A program made the translations under genes and the position numbers. Of a stretch of DNA of 5,383 nt, positions 1 through 5,383 are shown one piece after another. Source of the DNA: Bacteroidia bacterium (lineage in GTDB: Bacteria; Bacteroidota; Bacteroidia; Flavobacteriales; Flavobacteriaceae); NCBI GenBank assembly GCA_030431085.1, contig JAUIJW010000167.1, positions 1-5,383 on the forward strand, read 5' to 3'. The stretch's first letter is position 1. Each line of letters opens with the position of its first letter. The notes under the pieces are model-generated. The model saw only the letters and a program-made list of their open reading frames with translations, searched no databases and had not been told where the DNA came from.

Positions 1-61
1 TCTTTTATATTTTTTTAATGAAAGATTTTAAAAAAATCGTAAACTTGCCAAAAAATAATTC

Positions 62-1246
62 ATGTGTCGAACCACAATTTCATCAGTACAATTTATTTGT
101 TTTAAACGTGGAGTACTCTTCTTTTTTTATCTAATTTTAATAGTATCATCTTCTTGTAAAAAGGGAAAAAATCATGCAATTAACAAGAGAGAATTATCTA
201 AAGTAAATTCAGAAATAAGGTATGCTAAAAATATTGATATACAACACTTTAATAGTTTTTCAATTTTAAATATTATCACCCCTTACCCTAATGCTAATGA
301 GGGTCAAAAATTTGTTTTAGCTCGAAAAAATATTAAACTTCCAGATAGCTTAAACCATCTAAAAAAAATTACAATTCCTTTACAAAAAGTTATTGCCACC
401 TCAACTACTCATATCCCTATGTTGGAATTCATAGGTAAAGAAAAAACTCTCGTTGGATTTCCTCATACAGACTATATTTCTTCATCAAAAACTCGGGAAC
501 TCATCAATGATGGACATATTAAAAATGTAGGCAGTGAATTAGATTTTAATACCGAATTAATTTTAGCCTTACAACCCGATGTAATCATAGGCTTTTCAAT
601 GGGTAAAAACACACAAACTTATCAAAAATTTATTCAAAATGGAATTCCAGTGATTTACAACAGTGATTGGCTAGAAAAATCGCCATTAGGCCGAGCAGAA
701 TGGGTAAAGCTTTTCGGAGCGCTTTATGATCAAAACAACATGACGGATAGTTTATTCAACACAATTGAAAAAGAATATTTAAATACAAAAGTTCTGGCTC
801 AAAAAGATAAAAATACACCAACTGTTCTTTCCGGAACAGTATTTCAAGGGAAGTGGCACTTAGCTGCTGGTGAGAGCTTTATGGCACAACTTTTACAGGA
901 TGCTCATACACAATATTTATGGAGTGACACAAAGGGACAAGGCAGCTTAGTTCTCAGCTTTGAAAGTGTATTTGATAAAGCAAAAAAGGCTGAATACTGG
1001 ATTGGAGCAGGCAGATACACCTCATTTAAAGACTTACAAGAGGCCAACATACATTATTCTAATTTCGATGCTTTTAAAAATAATGAGGTTTACACCTTCT
1101 CAAAAAAAAGAGGTGATACTGGAGGTATGCTGTATTTTGAGCTTGGACCTCTCATGCCTCATATCGTACTTAAAGATTTAGTAAAAATTACACATCCAGA
1201 TCTATTGCCAGACCATCAACCTTATTTTTTAGAAAAACTTGACTAA
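62..1246 (+). CDS. ABC importer substrate-binding lipoprotein (BtuF/FepB-like, chelate uptake)
   Basis: This 394-residue protein is predicted to be the periplasmic binding protein of the ABC importer encoded just downstream. A hydrophobic stretch (residues 18-28) leads to a lipobox, VSSSC, with Cys32 as the likely lipidated residue. The following K-K-G-K has no acidic cluster, so anchoring facing the periplasm is more likely than surface export. Residues 50-108 form an N-terminal segment that I recall as usual in Bacteroidota members. The PF01497-type domain starts near residue 110 (STTHIP, then VGFPHTDYISS) and includes LQPDVIIGF (170-178) and SPLGRAEW (207-214). Glu165 and Glu360 align with the two BtuF glutamates that dock onto permease arginines. 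The substrate could be cobalamin, haem or a ferric siderophore. ATG 62 gives an unusually long 17-residue n-region, but no later ATG, GTG or TTG lies in frame before the hydrophobic segment. Function class is secure; substrate and exact start are not. Confidence 0.9.
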   Translation: MCRTTISSVQFICFKRGVLFFFYLILIVSSSCKKGKNHAINKRELSKVNSEIRYAKNIDIQHFNSFSILNIITPYPNANEGQKFVLARKNIKLPDSLNHLKKITIPLQKVIATSTTHIPMLEFIGKEKTLVGFPHTDYISSSKTRELINDGHIKNVGSELDFNTELILALQPDVIIGFSMGKNTQTYQKFIQNGIPVIYNSDWLEKSPLGRAEWVKLFGALYDQNNMTDSLFNTIEKEYLNTKVLAQKDKNTPTVLSGTVFQGKWHLAAGESFMAQLLQDAHTQYLWSDTKGQGSLVLSFESVFDKAKKAEYWIGAGRYTSFKDLQEANIHYSNFDAFKNNEVYTFSKKRGDTGGMLYFELGPLMPHIVLKDLVKITHPDLLPDHQPYFLEKLD

Positions 1247-1251
1247 CGCCA

Positions 1252-2283
1252 ATGCAACCAAATAAATCATATACTTTACAATTTACATTAACCATAATTA
1301 TAGTTATTGTACTAATGTTAGTTAATTTAAGTTTGGGGTCTGTGGGTATACCTATTCAGGATCTATTTAAAAGTATTTTTTCAAGTACATCTGGTAATGA
1401 AACTTGGGATTATATTATAATCAATTATCGGTTACCTAAAACCCTAACTGCTATTATGGTTGGATCTGGACTAGCTATTAGCGGACTTCTTATGCAAACC
1501 ATATTTAGAAATCCTCTAGCCGGTCCCTATGTATTAGGTATTAGTTCTGGGGCAAGTTTAGGCGTAGCTTTATTAATTTTAGGAGGATCTGCTCTTGGAG
1601 GGGTTCTAACCCTATTGAGCTCTTCGTATATTGGATTGAGTGTTGCTGCTTTTCTAGGATCTTTTCTAGTTTTACTTGCCGTTATTGTTGTAGCACAAAG
1701 AGTTAAAAACACCATGAGCCTATTAATTATTGGATTAATGTTTGGGAGCATTACTGCTTCTGTGATTAGTATTTTGGCTTATTTTAGTTCTGCAGAAAGT
1801 TTACAACAATATTTGTTTTGGAGTTTTGGAAACCTAGGTAACCTATCATGGCATGAAGTAGCCTTATTGGCATTAATCTATGGTTTAGGCATTATCTTAG
1901 TTATACCTGCTATTAAACCATTAAACAGCTTACTTCTTGGAGAAAATTATGCGCTGAGTATAGGAGTTAATTTAACCAAATCTAGAAACATCATTTTAAT
2001 AGCAACCAGTATACTAACAGGAATTATAACTGCATTTTCTGGCCCTATAGCCTTTGTAGGCCTAGCTGCTCCACATATTACTAAGCTTATTTTTAACACC
2101 TCCAACCACAAAATATTACTAGGCGCTGTAGCTTTAATTGGAGCTATAATTATGCTTATCTGCGATACTATTGCGCAACTTCCACTAAGTGAATTTACCT
2201 TACCTATTAATGCTGTTACTTCTTTATTTGGTGCCCCAGTAGTTATTTGGTTATTACTAAAAAAAAGAAAAATATCCTTGTAA
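1252..2283 (+). CDS. FecCD/BtuC-family ABC importer permease
   Basis: This 343-residue, very hydrophobic protein has the usual length of the FecCD permease family. It should form the membrane channel of the importer, probably as a homodimer with about ten helices per subunit. The first helix spans roughly residues 9-30. The family signature follows: YRLPKTL (59-65), GLLMQ (78-82), FRNPLAGPYVLG (85-96) and SSGASLG. GPIAFVGLAAPHI (264-276) lies near the cytoplasmic loop that contacts the ATPase, and LPINAVTSLFGAPVVIW (from 317) closes the protein. Arg60 aligns with BtuC Arg56, which contacts a docking glutamate of the binding protein. The partner arginine (BtuC Arg295) aligns with Gln309 here. 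ATG 1252 lies 5 bases after the stop of the binding-protein gene, which indicates co-transcription and probable translational coupling. The family is certain; the transported chelate is not shown. Confidence 0.95.
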   Translation: MQPNKSYTLQFTLTIIIVIVLMLVNLSLGSVGIPIQDLFKSIFSSTSGNETWDYIIINYRLPKTLTAIMVGSGLAISGLLMQTIFRNPLAGPYVLGISSGASLGVALLILGGSALGGVLTLLSSSYIGLSVAAFLGSFLVLLAVIVVAQRVKNTMSLLIIGLMFGSITASVISILAYFSSAESLQQYLFWSFGNLGNLSWHEVALLALIYGLGIILVIPAIKPLNSLLLGENYALSIGVNLTKSRNIILIATSILTGIITAFSGPIAFVGLAAPHITKLIFNTSNHKILLGAVALIGAIIMLICDTIAQLPLSEFTLPINAVTSLFGAPVVIWLLLKKRKISL

Positions 2284-2285
2284 TT

Positions 2286-3071
2286 ATGACTCAGAATAAT
2301 GACATATTAAGACTTGAACAATTAGGCATAGGATATAGGCATAATAAAAATAACACTCTTATTGCTAATAATTTAAATCTTTCATTACAAAAAGGTAGTA
2401 TAACTTGTATCATAGGTAAAAATGGTATTGGCAAATCTACCTTGTTAAAAACAATCACCAATATTATTCCCCCTATTGAGGGAATGGTTTATCTCAATCA
2501 ACAATCAATAAAGTCCTATAAATCAGAAGAAATTTCTAAAATAATGAGTGTGGTTTTTACAGAAAAACTCCCCCCAAGTAACTTAACTGTTTATGAATTG
2601 GTCGCTTTAGGCAGGCAGCCCTATACCAATTGGATTGGAAAACTAACAGCAACTGATAAAGATAAAATAAGTACAGCTATTACGTATTGCCACATAGAGC
2701 AACTTGTACATAAAAAATGTAGTGAATTAAGTGATGGGCAATTACAAAGAGTGATGATCTGTAGAGCTTTGGCACAAGACACGGCATTGATTGTTTTAGA
2801 TGAACCCACATCTCATTTAGACATTCAACATAAATTTGAAACATTTAGAACACTTAAAACATTAGCTCATCAACTAGGAAAAAGCATATTAATTTCAACA
2901 CACGAAATTCAGTTAGCATTACAAATGGCAGATAAACTATGGCTGATGACCAGCTCTAACACCCTTGAAGGGCATCCTAAAGCCTTAATTGAAAACGATC
3001 ACATTAACTCGCTGTTCGATTCAAATCGTATTTATTTCGATAAGAAAAAAGAACAATTTTTAATGAAATAA
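2286..3071 (+). CDS. FecE/BtuD-type ABC importer ATPase
   Basis: This 261-residue cytoplasmic nucleotide-binding subunit should power the importer, two copies per transporter. Motifs are in order: Walker A GKNGIGKST (44-52), signature LSDGQ (148-152), Walker B ALIVLDEP (167-174) with Glu173 as catalytic base, D-loop SHLD (176-179) and switch His206 in STHEI. NLTVYELVALGRQPY (99-113) is typical of FecE relatives. The Q-loop glutamine seems absent: aligned with FecE it falls at Thr92, followed by Glu93. The signature has Asp in place of the second residue of the usual GG pair; I recall both variants in Bacteroidota relatives, so the protein is probably active. ATG 2286 lies 2 bases after the permease stop and gives a normal N-terminus. 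A longer reading from TTG 2247 would add 13 Lys-rich residues inside the permease gene and is less likely. As the last gene of the tight cluster it completes the binding protein-permease-ATPase set. Confidence 0.95.
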   Translation: MTQNNDILRLEQLGIGYRHNKNNTLIANNLNLSLQKGSITCIIGKNGIGKSTLLKTITNIIPPIEGMVYLNQQSIKSYKSEEISKIMSVVFTEKLPPSNLTVYELVALGRQPYTNWIGKLTATDKDKISTAITYCHIEQLVHKKCSELSDGQLQRVMICRALAQDTALIVLDEPTSHLDIQHKFETFRTLKTLAHQLGKSILISTHEIQLALQMADKLWLMTSSNTLEGHPKALIENDHINSLFDSNRIYFDKKKEQFLMK

Positions 3072-3112
3072 AGGTTCGCTCTAAAATTTTGTCTTATTTT
3101 GGAGAAAATTTA

Positions 3113-3126
3113 ATTCTTAGAAGAAT
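3113..3126. repeat. Short inverted repeat abutting the M28 peptidase start codon
   Basis: Arms ATTCTT (3113-3118) and AAGAAT (3121-3126) are exact reverse complements separated by AG, and the second arm ends at the base before ATG 3127. It could act as a small operator or a weak mRNA hairpin over the ribosome entry site. In DNA this AT-rich such a dyad can easily arise by chance, so no function is claimed. Confidence 0.3.
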
Positions 3127-4134
3127 ATGAAAAGGATTTTTGTTATTGTAGTAACTACTTTGCTCATTTCTTGTAGTAGTAGCAAAACTGCTAAAGTTAA
3201 CGTTAATGAAGTAGGGCTTAAAACAAAATTTGCCTCTACCATTACCAGCCAAGATGTTAAAGATATCGTACTTATTTTAGCTTCAGATGCTTTGCAAGGT
3301 AGAGCCACCGGAGAAAAAGGGCAGAAAATTGCTGCAAATTATATTGCAGATTATTATGAGCATTATCAATTACAAGCACCAATAGATTACCCTGATTATT
3401 TACAGAATATTCCGAAACAATATCTCGGCAAGGCTATTAAAAATGATTCTGAAAATGTAATCGCCTATATTGAAGGCTCTGAAAAACCAGAGGAGTATAT
3501 CGTAATTTCAGCCCATTATGATCATCTAGGAAAAGATGGAGAAACGATCTATAATGGTGCAGATGATGATGCTTCGGGTACCGCTGCCGTGATGGAAATT
3601 GCTCAGGCATTTCAAATCGCCAAAGAAAAAGGGCATGCTCCAAAAAGAAGTATTGTATTCTTACATTTTACAGGAGAGGAAATTGGATTAAAAGGTTCAA
3701 AATATTACACAACACACCCCGTATTTCCATTAAAAAATACTGTAGCCAATCTCAATATTGATATGATTGGCCGAATAGATAAAAAACATAAAAATAAACC
3801 AGAATATGTTTACCTGATAGGAGCCGATAAGCTAAGCAAAGAACTTCATCGAATATCTGAAGCTAATAATACTGCCTTTACTCAACTTAAGTTAGATTAT
3901 ACTTATAATTCTGATAACGACCCAAACAGATTCTATTTTAGATCTGATCATTATAATTTTGCTAAAAATAACATTCCTGTTATTTTCTACTTTAACGGTA
4001 CGCATAAAGACTATCATAAACCTACGGATACTCCAGATAAAATCGAATACCAATTACTAGCTCATAGAGCCAAATTGGTATTCTATACAGCATGGGAATT
4101 GGCCAATAGAGAAGAAAGACTTAAACTTGATTAA
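3127..4134 (+). CDS. M28-family zinc peptidase lipoprotein
   Basis: This 335-residue protein is predicted to be a membrane-anchored metallo-aminopeptidase of the M28 family working outside the cytoplasm. The signal peptide is short (residues 1-15) with lipobox LLISC, Cys16 being the lipidation site; the S-S-S-K that follows lacks acidic residues, favouring the periplasmic face. The di-zinc site looks complete by comparison with the Aeromonas enzyme: His130 in SAHYDHLG, bridging Asp147 in GADDDASG, general base Glu184 and ligand Glu185 in TGEE, Asp212 in NIDMIGR and His297 in DYHKPTDTPDKI. DALQGRATG (54-62) is the usual N-terminal motif of this group. There is no room for a PA insert between residue 80 and His130, so this is a compact, PA-less form. 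Substrate is unknown; aminopeptidase activity is a family-based inference. It starts 55 bases after the ATPase gene and so may have its own promoter. Its stop overlaps the start of the next gene. Confidence 0.93.
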   Translation: MKRIFVIVVTTLLISCSSSKTAKVNVNEVGLKTKFASTITSQDVKDIVLILASDALQGRATGEKGQKIAANYIADYYEHYQLQAPIDYPDYLQNIPKQYLGKAIKNDSENVIAYIEGSEKPEEYIVISAHYDHLGKDGETIYNGADDDASGTAAVMEIAQAFQIAKEKGHAPKRSIVFLHFTGEEIGLKGSKYYTTHPVFPLKNTVANLNIDMIGRIDKKHKNKPEYVYLIGADKLSKELHRISEANNTAFTQLKLDYTYNSDNDPNRFYFRSDHYNFAKNNIPVIFYFNGTHKDYHKPTDTPDKIEYQLLAHRAKLVFYTAWELANREERLKLD

Positions 4135-5224
4135 ACCTCATAATTTGTACGCAATTGTAGATATAGAAACTACGGGGGGTAAATACAACGAAGAGGGTAT
4201 TACAGAAATAGCCATTCAAAAATTTGATGGTGTTGATGTGGTAGACTGCTTTGTAAGTTTAATTAATCCAGAAAGAGACATACAACCTTTTGTGGTTCAA
4301 CTAACTGGAATTAACAATAAAATGCTTAAAAATGCTCCTAAGTTTTATGAAGTAGCGAAACGTATTGTTGAGATTACAAAAGATTGTGTTCTGGTAGCTC
4401 ATAACTCTAATTTTGATTATAGAATCTTAAAAACCGAGTTTAGAAGGCTAGGTTTTGATTTTGAGCGGCCTACTCTTTGCACTGTAGAATTGAGCAAAAA
4501 ACTCATCCCCAATAAAGAAACATATAGTTTAGGTAAACTCTGTAGAAATTTAGGAATTCCGATTAGCGATAGACATCGTGCAAATGGTGATGCCATGGCA
4601 ACCCTTAAACTATTCGAAATTTTATTAGCGAAAGACAGCGAAAAAGGCATTGTAAAGCAAACCATCAAAACTGGAAATAATAGAGACCTTAGCCAACGAT
4701 TACTTAATCTACTTGACGAACTTCCTAAAAAAACAGGTGTGTTTTATTTTCATGACTATAAAGGTAAAATTATCTATATCGGTAGAGCTAAGTCTATTTA
4801 TAAAGAGGTGAACAAATTATTTTTAGATCCTTCAAAGAGTAAAAAAGCCCTGAGAAAACAAATGTCATCTGTGAGTTTTGAACTTACAGGAAATGCACTA
4901 ATTGCCGAAATTAAATGGCTTGAAGAAACGCATCTTCATTCGCCTAAATACAATCGGTTAAGAAACGGTAAATTAGTTTTTGAAGAATTTAGTAATAATA
5001 ATATGCTACTCATTGACAAGGGAAGATCTTTAGATGAAAAATCTGTAATATTAATTGAAAATAATGAGTATCAAGGATTTACTTTTACAGACCTAAATTA
5101 TCAAATTAATCATTTAAGTGTTTTAAAAGAGTTAATCACCCCCGCAAAAAATGGTTTAAATTATACCAAGACCATTAACCATTACCTAAAAAATAATAAG
5201 ATTGAAAAATTTATAAGATTTTAG
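4127..5224 (+). CDS. DEDDh 3'-5' exonuclease (DnaQ/PolC-epsilon type) with C-terminal degenerate GIY-YIG domain
   Basis: Residues 8-170 form a DnaQ-like exonuclease with a full DEDDh set: Asp12 and Glu14 in DIETTG, Asp97 in HNSNFDYRIL, and His150 and Asp155 in HRANGDA. A linker leads to a UvrC/Cho-like GIY-YIG fold (about 199-276) with GVF (204-206), YIG (217-219) and SPKYN (272-276). Three of its catalytic positions look substituted: Phe206 for the GIY tyrosine, Glu227 for the arginine, Trp264 for the metal-binding glutamate. Residues 285-365, with SVILIEN (306-312) and KIEKFIRF at the end, match the C-terminal domain I recall from Bacteroidota relatives, but a Cys-rich segment usually placed before it is absent. 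The role is probably DNA repair or processing of 3' ends in the cytoplasm. There is no ATG before the first motif: TTG 4127, overlapping the peptidase stop by 8 bases, or TTG 4145, giving MYAIVDIETTG, must be used. Purine-rich GAAGAAAGA lies just upstream of 4127. The exonuclease call is firm; the exact start is open. Confidence 0.9.
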   Translation: MIKPHNLYAIVDIETTGGKYNEEGITEIAIQKFDGVDVVDCFVSLINPERDIQPFVVQLTGINNKMLKNAPKFYEVAKRIVEITKDCVLVAHNSNFDYRILKTEFRRLGFDFERPTLCTVELSKKLIPNKETYSLGKLCRNLGIPISDRHRANGDAMATLKLFEILLAKDSEKGIVKQTIKTGNNRDLSQRLLNLLDELPKKTGVFYFHDYKGKIIYIGRAKSIYKEVNKLFLDPSKSKKALRKQMSSVSFELTGNALIAEIKWLEETHLHSPKYNRLRNGKLVFEEFSNNNMLLIDKGRSLDEKSVILIENNEYQGFTFTDLNYQINHLSVLKELITPAKNGLNYTKTINHYLKNNKIEKFIRF

Positions 5225-5262
5225 TTGTAAAAAAACAGAACACTATTCAATAACTTATAAAT

Positions 5263-5279
5263 TTATACGTTGAGTATAA
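5263..5279 (+). other. Weak hairpin in the spacer between the exonuclease and the next gene
   Basis: TTATAC (5263-5268) pairs with GTATAA (5274-5279) across a five-base loop, and a T-rich run follows at 5293-5301. It overlaps a second AT-only palindrome at 5256-5267. The stem is short and low in G+C, so it is at best a weak terminator or a 5'-leader structure of the next gene. No other structure is seen in this 77-base spacer. Confidence 0.2.
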
Positions 5280-5301
5280 CCTTAAAGCTCAATTTCTTTT
5301 T

Positions 5302-5383
5302 ATGCCTAAATTTTTACTCTTCGCCTCTCTTCTATTCATTCAAATTTCTTTTTCTCAAAAACAAAGTCAACCATATAATTTAG
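5302..5383 (+). CDS. Start of a secreted protein (partial, runs off the window)
   Basis: ATG 5302 opens a frame with no stop to the window end (27 full codons). Residues 1-18 form a Sec signal peptide: MPK, a hydrophobic core (FLLFASLLFIQI), then SFS before Gln19, a cleavage pattern common in Bacteroidota exported proteins. The core does not end in a lipobox cysteine, so a soluble periplasmic, outer-membrane or secreted product is more likely than a lipoprotein. The mature part seen is only about nine residues (QKQSQPYNL), too little to assign a family. An in-frame stop at 5251 and no in-frame ATG, GTG or TTG between it and 5302 support this start. The gene lies 77 bases after the exonuclease gene in the same direction, so it may have its own promoter. 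Confidence 0.7.
   Translation, partial: MPKFLLFASLLFIQISFSQKQSQPYNL

Noticed and set aside
24..38. Small hairpin GATTTT / AAAATC upstream of the binding-protein gene
   Set aside because: A three-base loop and an A/T-only stem apart from one G-C pair; likely chance.
92..99. TTTATTTG, close to the Bacteroidota -7 element TAnnTTTG
   Set aside because: It lies inside the binding-protein gene, deviates at the key second base and has no -33 TTTG at proper spacing.
18..131. Short open frame beginning at ATG 18, overlapping the start of the binding-protein gene in another frame
   Set aside because: It ends within the lipoprotein signal region, has no recognisable motif and competes with a strongly supported gene.
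960..1181. 73-codon + strand frame inside the binding-protein gene
   Set aside because: It is an out-of-frame shadow of a well-supported gene with no motif of its own.
3089..3101. TATTTTG in the gap before the peptidase gene, as a possible promoter element
   Set aside because: It is one base short of the TAnnTTTG consensus and has no matching -33 TTTG; common in AT-rich DNA.
3437..3643. Antisense frames within the peptidase gene and other genes
   Set aside because: They lie opposite conserved catalytic motifs and carry no recognisable protein features.
5256..5267. Perfect palindrome TATAAATTTATA after the exonuclease gene
   Set aside because: It is entirely A/T, and similar palindromes are expected by chance in such a spacer.
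1..5383. Possible defence system built from the exonuclease, peptidase and transporter genes
   Set aside because: Each gene fits an ordinary housekeeping family, no mobile-element or defence hallmark is present, and proximity alone is not evidence of a shared system.

Overview
The window is about one-third G+C and all its genes run on the + strand. It looks like chromosomal DNA from a member of the Bacteroidota, most likely a flavobacterium. The support is the AT-rich sequence, the lack of strong Shine-Dalgarno sites, short lipoprotein signals ending in S-C, a secreted protein with an SFS|Q-type cleavage site, and Bacteroidota-style versions of the transporter and exonuclease families. The family-level judgements come from recall and no database search was run.

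Layout: bases 62-3071 hold a compact three-gene importer operon. It encodes a lipoprotein substrate-binding protein, a FecCD/BtuC-type permease and a FecE/BtuD-type ATPase, with gaps of 5 and 2 bases. Together they form a type II ABC importer for a chelate such as vitamin B12, haem or a ferric siderophore. The sequence alone does not settle the substrate, and no TonB-dependent receptor lies in the window. After a 55-base gap comes an M28-family zinc peptidase lipoprotein (3127-4134) with all metal ligands present. Its stop overlaps the TTG start of a two-domain protein (4127-5224): an intact DEDDh exonuclease followed by a GIY-YIG domain that appears to have lost its catalytic residues. After a 77-base spacer, the right edge holds the first 27 codons of a secreted protein.

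The importer genes clearly work together. The peptidase and the exonuclease-like protein may be co-transcribed with each other, but nothing seen links their functions to each other or to the transporter. I find no tRNA, rRNA, CRISPR array, insertion sequence or prophage gene. The most notable feature is the exonuclease/GIY-YIG protein, which looks like a divergent family member with a conserved exonuclease, an eroded second nuclease domain and an apparently missing Cys-rich segment. I do not see a convincing new multi-gene system.
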